A DNA stretch of 64,000 bases from Eunapius fragilis (lineage: Eukaryota; Porifera; Demospongiae; Spongillida; Spongillidae): positions 9,055,434 to 9,119,433 of the forward strand of contig OY811975.1 of the NCBI GenBank assembly GCA_963681505.1. The letters run 5' to 3'. The position numbers were made by a program, and so were the translations under genes. A model generated the notes under the pieces. It ran no database searches and was not told the origin of the DNA. It worked only from the letters and a program-made list of their open reading frames with translations. Below, one piece after another: positions 1 to 12,501 of this stretch (positions are counted from its first letter, which is position 1; every line of letters begins with the position of its first letter).

Positions 1-137
1 GCCTCGCACCAACGGTAATTAGCACATCCGCAGCAGCGGGAAAACAATTATTTCACCTGGACAAAAAGAAACTGTTGTAGAAACTGTTGTCTGTCCCCAT
101 TCCAAACAGAACTCACGCGCCTTTGCTTTGTACATAC

Positions 138-267
138 CGCTTCGTAATCTGCCGAATTCCTCTGCTCCTAGAAGGGCGGGCCCTACCACCGCCTTTGGTC
201 GGGTGGTAGGGCGTCTTGCAATGGGCATTGCAGCTCCAATCGAATTGCAGCGTTCAAGTGGGTTCAT
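138..267 (-). CDS. Possible first exon of an unrecognised gene running off the left edge
   Basis: An ATG at 267 opens a reading frame of 43 codons plus one base. It ends at a good donor (exon ...GCG, then gtatgt, donor at 137-132). The codons look plausible: the peptide begins MNPLERCNSIG and contains a basic Pro/Thr stretch. I do not recognise a family, and any following exons would lie left of the window. It starts about 85 bp from the start of the RecQ-like fragment on the other strand. It may be chance open frame. Confidence 0.25.
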
Positions 268-352
268 TATCGCCCAATTAGCGGTTGATGTGAGATAATT
301 ATGGGTTTCCTAGAAATATACTTTTTAACCCGGTAGATACGTAAGCGGTTTG

Positions 353-538
353 ATGGACGTTTTATTAGCGATTGTGTTACAAGGCAGCTGAAGAGTTGGG
401 CTACCCAACTATGAAGATGGATCAGCTAGATGTAGCAATAGCGTTTGTTGAAGGAACAGATGTTTTTGCCATTCTGCCTACTGGATTCGGGAAGAGTTTG
501 TGCTATGCTTGCTTACCAGCGTCATTCGACAAATGTTT
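353..538 (+). pseudogene. Broken RecQ-like helicase, N-terminal fragment
   Basis: The frame at 372-536 contains a Walker A motif (LPTGFGKS) followed by LCYACLP. It aligns with residues ~1-60 of the intact RecQ-like helicase at 54,011, which has LPTGYGKTLCYVLLP. The natural ATG at 353 (MDVLLAI) is one base out of frame with the Walker A frame, so at least one frameshift is present. Similarity stops near 538 and no later helicase motifs (DEAH, motif VI) follow. No 87-bp terminal repeat like that of the 53.8-kb element was seen beside it. Identity as a helicase relic is fairly sure; its origin from the same transposon family is inferred. Confidence 0.6.
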
Positions 539-539
539 A

Positions 540-3500
540 GTTATAGCAAGATTAGGGCTATTCGGGAAGAGGTTGTGCAATGGGCGGAGCGAAGTGACGT
601 TATGTGTGTTTATATCCACATTTTGAGTGTCAAAAGCAATAGTATGGGCGAGGCTTATTGTGCAGTTGGATGCAGTAATCGTTTCATTAATGGTTCGGGC
701 GTTCATTTTTACTCCTCTATATCCGCCCCTGTCAGAGATGCAGAACCAAGAAATGCATGGCATGGCATGACTCATGGCTGTAATGTTACATGAAGAAATG
801 GAGCCATGTGATGATGAGCGGACAGGGAAGCCAAACTATTTATTCCTTGCCTACTAGGTATTCTATATTAGATATCATGCACTGACCAGTGGGGCAGGGG
901 AGATGTGGAATATGTGAGAAAAGCAATGACGGTTCTCAACAATTTGGACCATGATAGTAGATAGCACACCAAGTGCTCTTTGTCCAATGATAGTGGAAAG
1001 AATACAACTGGTGGAGGTAGTCAAGGCATAATTAGTTTTGCTAGACCCACAACCACTTGAGTGTGGAGCATTTTTATTATTCGAAAAACTGTGACGGTGT
1101 GCATACACAGGGTGCTTTAGATGGGTGTGTACTTGCATGTGATTTATACACTGCCCCTTCTGTACACTTTAATCCTGTTCACAAACCTATTCAAACTTCC
1201 CTCACATAACCCTGAGATGTGGATATATGGAGGTGTGAAGATGTGCAGTAAATGTCCCCTGTTCAGTTTCACAGGTATAAGATATCACCATTGTCTGGAG
1301 TTTATAGCGTCACCATGCATCAGCCAAGACAGAGTTTAGCCAGTTTCCTATGGACGAATTCATACATCTGGGTGTAATTTGATTTCGTAAATCTTGATGT
1401 AATTTGCTACATGTACAATTTATAGTATAATACGATATGAATGCTATAAAATCATTGATTCGTGATTGAGTTGATTCAAAATCATTCACGATTTATCGGT
1501 GTAAGTGCATGCAAAGAAGAGTGCATTTGAAAATAGTATTTGTGTAGTATGCCAGGCAATTATAGGTTCTAAGGAAGGCGTTAATCATAGAAACAATAAT
1601 TGCAGACCAAAATGATTGCCAGGGTGAGGATGAGGAGGTAGGCTGGGAACACAAACCGATGAGCAGCCTATCATCCATTCCATCAAAGAATCACGTAGGG
1701 AACCCAATCAAGGTCAAGGTTCACCAATGAACCTCACCAGCATCACACAAGGCACCCTTTATGCATCTTCTATATGTTGCCATTATCTAAGTCAATACTT
1801 CAATATTCTTCAACCATATGATTGATTGATCTGAGCACTCCTGGCATTTGGAAGAACCAAAGACCACACTGAGGGGTTGTCATGGCAATGACCAAAAATA
1901 TAGTGCCAGTGCGCCCTCCATTGCACAGGTACCCAGGCCTTGCTAGAGACAACTTCTTGATCACACTTGCAGTTGTCCAAAGGACAGGTCGAGCCAAAGC
2001 TGGAAGAGTGCTCTTGTCATATGCATGTATACATGTATGCTTGTGGTATTGAGCAGCCCCGTATATGGCTATATATGATATGATTTACGAAAATATGTTA
2101 TGATCGCGATATATTTCAAATTTATAACCGCTCATTTCTTCGTAGGATATGCACAAGTCCATTAAAAAATATTCGATTTCATACTAAGAAGTCCATTGAT
2201 CACACATTCTAAGCCTACCCTGCGCGGCCTTATATCATTGTCACAGGTATGCGTTTATTCAGTACAGGGGTAATACACCAATTTGTTGGCTGTATCACTT
2301 CTTACGTTTTTGATAACGCCCGTTGTAGCCCTGTTGAACGATGATAAGGGAATAAAGTTATTTAAATAACTTGAATGCAGGGCTTACTCAGATGTCATAA
2401 GGTTCCTCATTTCCAGTGGGGTCGGTAGTGAACTGGCAGACATGGCTGAGATACGGTTGGCTATGATACCGGCCTGAGTATATATTATAATTATAATTTA
2501 GGTCAGCATTATGCGCATACATGCCTCAAGCGCTTACCACCAACGGAGCAGCGAATGATGTCCCTATAAAAATAAATAAAGAAACTATAATACATCTGCA
2601 GGCAGCGTTGGATTTTCAGTCTCACCTTGCAGGAAATAACTGGTTTGGGTAGTTGGGAATCGACTAGATGTTGTTGCGATCCCTGATCCCTAAAAGTGGG
2701 GTACCGAGCGTACATGATAGTATGCATGCATGGACTGGAGTGGTAGGGAACTAACCGTACTACAACCCTATCTGTTATTTCGCAACCGAAATTGCGGTAT
2801 AATTTCTCCCTCCCGGCCCGCTCATGCACCAGCTTCAGCTGGCTTTGTAACAGCTAACATGCAGACCATGACTTACTGGAGCAATTATGTGGCCGCATGG
2901 GCCATAGTTGCTATAAGAAAGCAAAGGAGTCTTCGGAATCACTTGCCATTACAGTGAAACTGAATGAGATACAATAAAGATATACAGTGTGATATGGCGA
3001 GTTCAATGTACCTTGTTGCTGCACTTGCTGGTGAACGCAGGCAAGCATTGGTTTGTTGATTTCCAGCTGCCGACACCACATATATATTCTTGAGAACGCA
3101 AGCATGCATCATTAAATAAAGGATGCGAATTGGTTTCCATGCAAGGTAAGATAGTGCAGTAGGATATGTATACGGCAAAAAATCATCGTGATATTTAGTG
3201 CCAAAGATACAGCGTTTTATTTCCATAAATTACACTAACAAGCGACTGGCTATTCTAGTCCCATGTTTGCATCGCTATTAATTCATTGCATTCATTGCAT
3301 GCTTCGATTGGTGCATGATGATCTCTGGGTTGAAATAAAAAGGAAGAAAACATTTCGCAACTGTATACCGGCATCATGGAGAGAAGAATATGGCAGTCAT
3401 AGTTACGAAGCTGACAGTGCATACCGGTAAATAATTTCCCTGATGTATATTGAAACCGCACAGAAAACAAGGATAAGAATTCAACGGCATTATTTGGAAG

Positions 3501-4630
3501 CGGCCGTTTTAAGAGAAAATGATTGTTTCCAGTGAGTACTTAGGCCCGTGTCCTCTCTTGATGTAGCCATTTTCTATGAAGTGGGGTGGGGGTGTATTGG
3601 CTAGCGAAATTTTAACATAGATTTTAGAATACAATGATTGGAAACGGGCCCAATTAACACTGATATTACTCGTACCCAGACCACTTACTTTATTTGAAAC
3701 GGCCGCGTACTCAAAGCAACAGCTCCTTTTGTTAAATCCAGTGATACATGACACTAGTGCTAGTGGAATCTTCACTGGGAGAAACTTGGGTCAATGTTTA
3801 GTTGGACAGTACAGTCAAAACTTGTGGGTAGCTCTTGTTAAACATCAGATATAGACATGGAAAAATGATTGTCCCTGTAGACTAATTCTTGGAAAGACAA
3901 AACAAAGCAAACCCATGCAAAGAACTTGTGGGAATGGTTGTTTTGTCTTCGAATAAGAATGGTACAAATTGTTATCTAACCACTTGTATAATCATATGGC
4001 ATAAAATGGATCACCCGTTTTGAATTTTTATTCACAACAAAACGCAGAGCGTAGTCTAAAAATGTTACCACTGCACGTAGAATCAATGTAGCTATTTTAA
4101 TCAAGTGTTGGAATCTCCATGAAAGCTTTGCTAGGGTAGTATTGTCGGTTAGTTCATGGCGATGTCAATAAAAGTAAAATGTGGACTACAAGACTCTCCA
4201 ACCTAAATGCCCCCAACATACCTCACCGTACGTATAATTTTATACTGCATCTGGCCGTGCTAATCCTGTTAAGTTCAGGAAAGTTGTATGAGTCAGTTGT
4301 TAAAAATACTGTAAGCCGTCAAATTCCGTATCTCGGGTTCTAAAAGGGCTATAATCATGGTGACAGGTTTGCCCGAATGTACGCTTTTTGCGCCATCGTA
4401 TTCTTTTATCAGATTGTATTAATCTCTCCTTCTCGAGAAGGGCGAAGCGTCATTTCAACACCATAGCGGAGTCCGCACTCTGCAATGTACAGGGCTCAAT
4501 GGCTCACGTGCTCTGTTTCCAATACTTCTATTTTATCCCAATATAGTAGATAGAAAGGTCTATCTACAAGTGCATGGACCATGCATGATATATATGGGAC
4601 AGTCTCCGAGAAAATGATATATCCCTATAT
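540..4630. other. No recognisable gene
   Basis: I see AT-rich sequence with short open frames on both strands but no domain, splice pattern or codon bias worth calling. A short inverted repeat around GCGGCCGTTT lies at about 3,499-3,510 and 3,697-3,710, with ~200 bp between its arms. It may be a small decayed element. Confidence 0.5.
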
Positions 4631-4634
4631 TTAG

Positions 4635-4841
4635 ACAAGTAAAGTAAAACATTCTCTAACGAGAAAGTTGGTGGGATATAGGAATTGGAGGCAAAGGTGG
4701 TGTAAAAAGGAAGGGAACAAGGTTTTTGGAAAAGAAAAATGAGACAAAAATCCTATATTTAGCACTTCTTTTGGTTGTTACATGTACATGTGCTAAATAT
4801 AGGATTTTGTCTCATTTTCTTTTCCAAAAACCTTGTTCCCC
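4635..4841 (+). mobile_element. Truncated MITE of the ACAAGTAAATAAAAAC family (copy 5)
   Basis: The left end ACAAGTAAAGTAAAACATTC and the following GAGAAAGTTGGTGGGATATAG match the four MITEs at 28.8-31.6 kb. Its internal arms (gacaaaaatcctatatttagcac and its inverse) form a long hairpin. The right end stops at the ...CCTTGTTCCC arm, and the distal ~100 bp, including the right terminal repeat, is missing. Confidence 0.7.
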
Positions 4842-5204
4842 AGCCAGCCAGTTGTTCCATGAATGCTTGCACATTTACTCGCTCAATGTGAGCTTTCACT
4901 TTGTCAATTGATTTTGAAAATCATGAATGGATTTCGAATTATATGTATGTGGTTATTAGTACCTTCCCTCCTGGAGAGGTCGCTGCGCAAAACCACTATG
5001 TATTCCCCTTCAATTGCATCGGGCGAATAAGCGGCAAAGAGAGGAGCTGCATGTATATAAATAAATAATTATATATATGGAAACGCTCGTTCATTAGACA
5101 TTCCTTGCTGTCAATGCATATTTCTTACCTGGAGACTTCAGGCTACATGCAATGGTGGCTGCCAAAAGCAGAGCAAGCACCTGTAGACCCTTTAGAGCGG
5201 TTAT

Positions 5205-5320
5205 TGTTAATTATAATTTTACACACCGCTGCATTACCTGGTACGGGAGTATTTATATCTACCTGTCCTCATGCAACAGCGGAATCTTGTTGAGTGTAAT
5301 TTATAAGGCTATTGGGTTGC
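5205..5320 (+). repeat. Dispersed repeat also at 8,425-8,555 (+) and 12,860-12,985 (-)
   Basis: A block containing accgctgcattacc, gtacgggagtatttatatct and cctcatgcaacagcgg occurs here, in the tandem partner, and in reverse orientation at 12,860-12,985. The third copy lies outside the tandem units, so this block belongs to a dispersed family. Confidence 0.75.
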
Positions 5321-6908
5321 TAACTAATCACAGCACTTTGGTTCAATAGTCTGCGGCTTTACATCAATGGCATTCTTCGTAGCGCTAGGAGGCGTTACGA
5401 AGATTTTCACATGCAAAGCCATGGAGTTTGGCTCAATAGTCTGCGGCTAGTCTGCAATAGTCTGAGGCTTACATGAATTGCATTCTTCGTAGCTCTAAGA
5501 CGCGCTACGAAGATTTTCTCATGCAAAGCATGAAATCAACATCACAACATCATGCGCACTCTTAATAGTGGTCCTGTTAATAGAATTTCTACGAATGTGA
5601 AAATAGTGGTAGAAACCTTAATATATTGTCACGGGTTAAGAAATGACGTAGTTGCTCAATGCACAACTGTGGCTACCCTCCCACCACTTCAATCCACAAC
5701 TGTGGCTACCTTCTATCACTCTCAACACTCCATATGGAGAAATCGCACATACATCCGTGGTCATCTTGCATTTTATTTCAATTTGAATTTTAAATGATCT
5801 CGGAAAGTACTAAGAATCGGTCTGAATTCGAATTCTAGTTTTCATTGCGTTGCAATAAAGCAATGGTATACAAAAATCAAGACAAAAAAATTAATCACCA
5901 TCTCGTTCCCGGGCCTGGGAACGATACTATCTGGGAAATAACTTCAATGTCACTTTAATTGCGCTTTGTTAATAAACTCCTATACTGCTGGCAACGTGTC
6001 AAGCCAATAGCATCACCTCAGCCCCCACCCCATCCGACAAGAGGTGGGGATGTGCATCAATCAGCACAACTATAAAAGTTGGACTTCGGCCGCGACATAT
6101 ACCAAGGCAGTCTGTTAAACTTAAGCGTTAACCCCTATAGCCTTGGGAACTCATGCATTGGCATTTGCCGTAGTTCTTTTTCAAGATGCGCGTATGGCTA
6201 CCTTTTTATTATTTTTTATTGTACGCTGTATTCATTTATTGTAGGCATGTCGAATAAATTCCACCGGAATTTCGGCATTTTTAGGCGGTTTCTAATTTCA
6301 CAAAATGCCATGCAGCATTTTCCAATTATATTATATACACATCGTATACTACCGACAACGGTCAGTAAACCACAAAAACTAACGGTATGCAGAAATATAC
6401 GGTTTATCACTATTATGGCGAACAACGAAGTAATTGGCCATAAAAGACAATCGAAGACACGGCCAGACCCAAGGTCACTGTAGCAGCAGGCATCGCTAAC
6501 ATGGCTGATTCGTTGTCGTCTTTTGCAATCCAGGGTGTTGCACTCGAACCGTTGTATTTAGTTGTTGCGTCTTCTTTACTTCCAATTTGTGTGTCTGGCC
6601 TTTCCTCATCTTTCGCCGCTTTCTTGTGCGTTGGACTATCGTGACGGTTAAAAAGATAACCGGCATTTTTTGGTGGAATTTAATTTTACAGAGCATATTA
6701 CGGTCGGAATTTTGAGAATTTTTGTGTGGCATTTTTTCCACAAGCCTAGTACGCTGTAAGATGGCGACTAATACTAATACACTGTGACGTCACGTTGAGA
6801 ACCTCATAGCAGGACCTGTACTCTAAAAACAACCCTTGCTGTGTGCAATATTTTAGGAAGCCCTGGTAGCAATTCATGCATGCAGTGATGTATACTCAGG
6901 GGTCTGCC

Positions 6909-6941
6909 ATGTGTGTGTCTGTGTATGTGCGTGCGTGTGTG

Positions 6942-7000
<59 letters not shown>

Positions 7001-7011
7001 TGGGTGTGTAC
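6909..7011 (+). repeat. TG microsatellite
   Basis: A nearly pure (TG)n run with a few interruptions, equivalent to 10,074-10,148 in unit 2. Open frames across it (poly Val/Cys or His/Thr) are artefacts of the dinucleotide. Confidence 0.95.
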
Positions 7012-7381
7012 ATGTAGATGTTGCATGCTCATAAGGTTTCTTGACACATCACATCAGCAATGGTCATGTTGTGTAACAGATCAATTTGTCACATCTACAT
7101 GTAGACAATTTTGTAGCCAGGCTGGTTTCACAGGACAATGTCCCATGCCACACCTTGCACACATATGTGTGAATCATAATGCAAGTCCCCTGCTATGCTG
7201 AGCCATTTGATTGATATTTGTGGCTTTTGCCCATCGCTACAGAAATCAGTTGATTTGGAGAGAACCGAACCAAACAAATTCTATAACACACATACATAAA
7301 AAGTTTGATTCATGCACATGTTAGTGAACTCCGTTCTCTTCTCCCGACCTTACTCCAATATGGTTGGTAGTCATGGCTCTG

Positions 7382-7382
<1 letters not shown>

Positions 7383-7447
<65 letters not shown>

Positions 7448-7476
7448 AACACACACCCACACACACACACACACAC
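7383..7476 (+). repeat. CA microsatellite
   Basis: A (CA)n run with a few substitutions, lying inside the segment present only in tandem unit 1. Confidence 0.95.
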
Positions 7477-7794
7477 ATACACATATGGGGAGAGGGGCAC
7501 ATTAAGATGGACATCTGACATCAGCAGTAGTCTCCTGGGCAAGTGCCTTCATGAGGCCAGCATCTATTTTAAAATACGCATTGTCAAAGATTGACATTCA
7601 GTAGAAACCCAGAACTACAGTTTTAGAATTATCAGCTCTCTTGTCGAATTTGTGGTTCATGTGCATCAAAAAAGGACTATTAACTAGTATCAATATCAAA
7701 TCTTCCAAGCTAAACAACCCTCGTCCTTCCTACTTTCAGGACTTATTGCCACATCAATATTTATTTTAGAAGAGATCCATCCATCCATGTGTTG

Positions 7795-8078
7795 TATATA
7801 CTGGACTGGTGTGATGTATGTACTGGACTGGTGGGTTGTATGTACTGGACTGGTGTGTGTATGTACTGGACTGGTGTGTTGTATGTACTGAACTGGTGTG
7901 TTGTATTTTACTGGACTGGTGTTTTGTTTGTACTGAACTGGTGTGTTGTATGTACTACACTGGTGTGTTGTGTATGTACTGGGCTGATGTGTTGTATGTA
8001 CTGGACTGGTGTGTTGTATGTACTGGACTGGTGTGTTATATGTACTGGACTGGTTTGTTGTATCTACTGAACTGGTGT
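7795..8078 (+). repeat. 22-bp minisatellite, ~13 copies
   Basis: The unit is TGTACTGGACTGGTGTGTTGTA with point variants. Because 22 is not a multiple of three and the unit has almost no stops, long open frames appear on both strands. They read as Tyr-Trp-Thr-Gly-Val or His-Thr-Ser-Pro-Val repeats. I do not regard these as proteins. Confidence 0.95.
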
Positions 8079-9571
8079 GTTCACAGCTCACATTTACGCG
8101 CTCGATGTGAGCTTTCACTTTGTCAATTGATTTTGAAAATCATGCATGCATTTCGAATTCTATATATGTGGTTATTAGTACCTTCCCTCCTGGAGAGTCG
8201 CTGCGCAAAACCACTATGTACTCCCCTTCAATCGCATCGGGCGAATAAGAGGAGCTGTATATAGATATATAATTATATATATATATATATATATGGAAAC
8301 TCCTGTTCATTAGACATTCCTTGCTGTCAATGCATATTTCATACCGCAGACTTTAGGCTATATGTAATATGGTGGCTGCCAAAAGTAGAGCAAGCACCTG
8401 TAGACCTTTATAGCTGTCATTGTTAATTATGATTTTACACACCGCTGCATTACCTGGTACGGGAGTATTTATATCTACCTGTCCTCATGCAACAGCGGAA
8501 TCTTAACCAACCTCAAATAAAATGTTGAGTGTGATTTATAAGGCTATTGGGTTGCTAACTACTCACAGCAATTTGGTTCAATAGTCTGCAGCTTACATCA
8601 ATGGCATTCTTCGTAGCGCTTGGAGGTGTTACGAAAATCAAGGTTTAGCCATGGAGTTTGGCTCAATAGTCTAAGGCTTACATCAATTGCATTCTTCGTA
8701 GCTCTAGGACGCGTTACGAAGATTTTCTCATGCAAAGCATGAAATCAACATCACAACATCATGCGCACTCTTACAAAATGGTCCTGTCACAGTATGATAA
8801 TAGAATTTCTACGAATGATGTGAAAATAGTGGTAGAAACCTTAATATATTGTCACGGGCTAAGAAATGACGTAGTTGCTCAATGCACAACTGTGGCTACC
8901 TTCTATCACTCTCAACATTCCATATGGAGAAATCACACATACATCGGCTGTCATCTTGCATTTTATTTCAAATTGAATTCTAAATGACCTCAGAAAATAC
9001 TAAAAATTGGTCTGAATTCGAATTCTAGTTTTCATTGCGTAGCAATAAAGCAATGTTATACAAAAATCAAGACAAAAAATTAATTACCATCTAACAGTCT
9101 CGTTCCCGGGCCTGGTAACGAGACTAGCTGGTAAATAATTAATGTCATTTTAATTGCGCTTCGTTAATAAACTTCTATACTGCTGACAACGTGTCAAGCC
9201 AATAGCATCACCTCAGCCCCCCCACCCCATCCGACAAGAGGTGGGGATGTGCATCAATTAGCACAACTATAAAAGTTGGACTTCGGCCGCGACATACCAA
9301 GGCAGTCTGTTAAACTTAAGCGTTAACCCTTATACCCTTTTGGGAACCCATGCATTGCCGTAGTTCTTTTTCAAGATGCGCGTATGGCTACCGTTTTATT
9401 ATTTTTTATTGTACTCTGTAGGCCTGCCGAAAAAATTCCACCGGAATTTCGGCATTTTTTAATTTCACAAAATGCCAGCATTTTCCAATTATATACACAT
9501 CGCATACTACCGACAACGGTCAGTAAACCACAAAACTAACGGTATGCAGAAATATACGGTTTATCACTATT

Positions 9572-9730
9572 ATGGCGAACAACGACGTCCTAATTGGCCA
9601 GAAAAAGACAATCGAAGACACGGCCATACCCAAGGTCACTGTAGCAGCAGGCATCGCTAACGTGGCTGATTCGTTGTCGTCTTTTGCAATCCAGAGCGTA
9701 CTGGTGTTGCACTCGAACCGTCGTACTTAG
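9572..9730 (+). CDS. Doubtful 52-aa ORF, open only in unit 2
   Basis: The frame starts MANNDVLIGQ and contains KVTVAAGIANVADSLSS, a composition more protein-like than its surroundings. The paralogous stretch in unit 1 (from ~6,416) has lost one base near GGCCATAAAAG and is frameshifted. No family was recognised. It could be a decayed exon captured in the repeat. Confidence 0.2.
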   Translation: MANNDVLIGQKKTIEDTAIPKVTVAAGIANVADSLSSFAIQSVLVLHSNRRT

Positions 9731-10073
9731 TTGTTGCGTCTTCTTTTCTTCCAATTTGTGTGACTGGCCTTTCCTCATCTTCCGTCGCTTTCTTGTGCGT
9801 TGGACTATCGTGGCGGTTAAAAAGATAACCGGCATTTTTTGGTGGAATTTTACAGAGCATATTACGGTCGGAATTTTTGAGAACTTTTGTGTGGCATTTT
9901 TTCGACAGGCCTAGTACGCTGTACTATGGCGACTAATACTAATACTGTGACGTCACGTTGAGAACCTCTTAGCAGGGCCTGTACTTTAATAACATAACCC
10001 TTGTTGTGTGCATATTTAGGAAGCCCTGGTAGCAATTCATGCATGCAGTGATGTATACTCAGGGGTCTGCCAT

Positions 10074-10148
10074 GTGTGTGTATGTGTGTGTGTGAGTATG
10101 TGTGTGTGTGTATATGTGTGTATGTGTGTGTGTGGGTGTGGGTGTGTA
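10074..10148 (+). repeat. TG microsatellite
   Basis: Interrupted (TG)n run in unit 2, shorter and more broken than its partner at 6,909-7,011. Confidence 0.9.
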
Positions 10149-10516
10149 CATGTAGGTGTTGCATGCTCATACTGAAGGTTTCTTGACACATCACATCAGC
10201 AATGGTCATGTTGTGTAACAGATCAATTTGTCACATCTACATGTAGACAATTTTGTAGCCAGGCTGGTTTCATAGGACAATGTCCCATGCCACACCTTGC
10301 ACACATGTGTGAATCATAATGCAAGTCCCCTGCTATGCTGAACCATTTGATTGATATTTGTGGTTAACTTGACTACAAAACCAGACATGTGCATCAAATA
10401 AAAGGACTATAAATTAGTATCAATTTCAAATCTTCCAAGCTAAACAACCCATGTCCTACTATTTTCAGGACTTATTGCCACATCAGTATTTTTTTTAGAA
10501 GAGATCCATCCATCCA

Positions 10517-11222
10517 TGTGTTGTATATACTGGACTGGTGTAATATATGTACTGGACTGGTGTGTTTGAATGTACTGGATTGGTGTGTTGGATGTACTGG
10601 AGTGTGATGTATGTACTGGCCTGGTGTGTTGTATGTACTGGACTGGTGTGATGTATGTACTGGACTGGTGTGTTGTATGTACTGGACTGGTGTGTTGTAT
10701 GTACTGGACTGGTGTGTTGCATGTACTGGACTGGTGTGTTGTATGTAATAGATTGGTGTGTTGTATGTACTGGACTGGTGTGTTGTATGTACTAGACTGG
10801 TGTGTTGTATGTACTGGATTGGTGTGTTGTATGTACTGGACTGGTGTGGTGTACGTACTGGACTGGTGTGTTGTATGTACTGGACTGTTCTGTTGCATGT
10901 ACTCAACTGGTGTGTTGTATGTACTGGACTGGTTGTATGTATGTACTGGACTGGTGTGTTGTCTATACTAGACTGGTGTGTTGTATGTACTGGACTGGTG
11001 TGTTGTATGAACTTGTATGTACTGGACTGGTGTGGTGTATGTACTGGACTGGTGTGCAGTATGTACTGGACTGGTGTGTTGTATGTACTGGACTGGTGCG
11101 TTGTATGTACTGGACTGGTGTGTTGTATGTACTGGACTGGTGTGGTGTATGTACTGGACTGATGTGTTGTATGTACTGGACTGGTGTGGTGTATGTACTG
11201 GGCTGGTGTATTGGACTGGTAT
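10517..11222 (+). repeat. 22-bp minisatellite, ~32 copies
   Basis: Same unit as at 7,795-8,078. Variant copies (tggtgt for tgttgt, tgcagt, tattgg) are scattered, showing slippage and mutation. Apparent ORFs on both strands are repeat artefacts. Confidence 0.95.
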
Positions 11223-11225
11223 GGG

Positions 11226-12270
11226 ATAATCTATATATTATCTCTGCCTAGCGTAACGCCGATTTCCCTTAAGGCCACAACTTAACTTATATAATTTCTA
11301 TGGCAAGACTGCATGCGATGACAAGCTGACGTCATACCGTTCTCAAACAATCTTGGATTGAGTTAGTAAAACTTCTGAGGAAGTCAGAAATTAATTGGAA
11401 AATTTCCCAAAAAATTATGATAATTATGGGAATAGGTTATATCTTATGAAAGTGCCATTACAAAGATGACTACATATTTTGTACAGATGCTACAAAGGGT
11501 GGAACATGACCAGTAGATATCAGTTATGTAGGTATTGCAAAACCATAAACCATTTTGAGGAAGTGTATAAAAATTCTGAAAAAAAGGGATAACTACCTAT
11601 GGGCTCCATGTATTACGGAACCGCCGTTACAAATGTTTCATTCTGCAAGTTACATGTACAGCATAGCTTTTAGCTCATTTTTCCATACAACCACCCTATT
11701 CAGTGGTTTGGGAACGAGTATATGTAACGTAGTTTCCCGTGATCGCTAATTTCTTGATATGCTGCTGGGTGATAATTTGAGGAGCACCTTGGCATTTGTA
11801 GGATACTACCAAGATTCTGAAAGGCGACCAATTTTCTATAGAAAATGTCAAATGAACATGCACCAAAGACGCATGATTCTGAAATATGTGGCATTACATG
11901 TAGAAAAGAATAATAAGCATGCGCGCGGTTGAGCGGTGCTCATCTACTTAATAGTACCCTCCAGCTCAGCTCTCTCCTAGGACGTAGCTCTTGCTTTTAA
12001 GATTGGTACGTGCAGGCTGGCCACCTCACGGTACTTGCCATCCTTGGCTGAAGCCACGATGTATGCGCTAGGTGCGCCTTTATTAGGAGACGGCCATCTG
12101 GATGGCTGGACGTTTGGATCGGGTGCAGACCTTCCAACTTATGAAAAAATTTATGGGGGTGATGGAGATGGGGGAGGTGGCGTGTCTTTATGAGTGTATA
12201 TTCAAATTATTCAGTAATCCTTTTGGCAAACTGTGCAAAAATAATGGCTGTCAGAATGGCTCGAGGGCTT
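11226..12270. other. No recognisable gene
   Basis: Unique AT-rich sequence with only short incidental frames and no splice-consistent exon. Confidence 0.5.
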
Positions 12271-12279
12271 TACAAAATC

Positions 12280-12501
12280 TTATTTCTTTTCCCAAGATTT
12301 CTTGTACTTAGTCGAGTACTTGGCTGATCCACGCCACCTTCTGGTCTTCTGTCTCTTTGCTGGTATTGCATGGTTTGCTCGTAACGTTCGTATTGTTATA
12401 TCCGTTGCCAGCAATATGCTCTCACTGCCACAATCTGAGTCTGTATTAACGCAAGTAGTCATGCTTCTTTTGCTATTAACTCTTAGCCTCTCCGACTCCA
12501 T
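12280..12501 (-). CDS. Small basic hypothetical protein (73 aa)
   Basis: The frame starts MESERLRVNSKRS and ends in a cluster of Lys/Arg/Trp (KRQKTRRWRG, then KYKKSWEKK). Codon use looks coding, and the ending recalls the N-terminal basic/BED-like leader of some hAT or zinc-finger proteins. That resemblance is weak. It lies between short inverted repeats (gcagaccttccaact at ~12,125 and its inverse at ~12,718), so it may belong to a decayed DNA transposon. Confidence 0.3.
   Translation of the reverse strand: MESERLRVNSKRSMTTCVNTDSDCGSESILLATDITIRTLRANHAIPAKRQKTRRWRGSAKYSTKYKKSWEKK

Larger units (their letters stand above)
4868..8085 (+). repeat. Tandem duplication unit 1 (~3.2 kb)
   Basis: The whole stretch from gcacatttactcgctc to the end of a 22-bp minisatellite is repeated directly at 8,086-11,225. 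Shared landmarks in order: an imperfect internal duplication around cattcttcgtagc (5,360-5,530), a CTCGTTCCCGGGCCTGG palindrome, an ATGGCGAACAACGA block, TGACGTCA, a TG repeat and the minisatellite. Unit 1 has ~430 bp at about 7,220-7,655, including a CA repeat, that is absent from unit 2. No gene was convincingly found. Confidence 0.85.
8086..11225 (+). repeat. Tandem duplication unit 2 (~3.1 kb)
   Basis: Direct repeat of 4,868-8,085 with single-base differences and small indels. Its terminal minisatellite is expanded to ~32 copies against ~13. Small lesions differ between units; for example a one-base difference near 9,590 keeps a short frame open here but not in unit 1. Confidence 0.85.

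Noticed and set aside
6804..7518. His/Thr and Val/Cys repeat ORFs
   Set aside because: They are CA/TG microsatellite translations.
7789..8264. Long overlapping ORFs on both strands (Tyr-Trp-Thr-Gly or His-Thr-Ser-Pro repeats), also at 10,440-11,251
   Set aside because: They are created by a 22-bp minisatellite with few stops in any frame. Both strands are open at once and copy variants are not protein-conserving.
9089..9122. Short palindrome AGTCTCGTT...AACGAGACT resembling the ends of the RecQ/DUF6589 family
   Set aside because: It lacks a 9-bp flanking duplication and the CCCAGACCC extension. Resemblance limited to eight bases is not enough.
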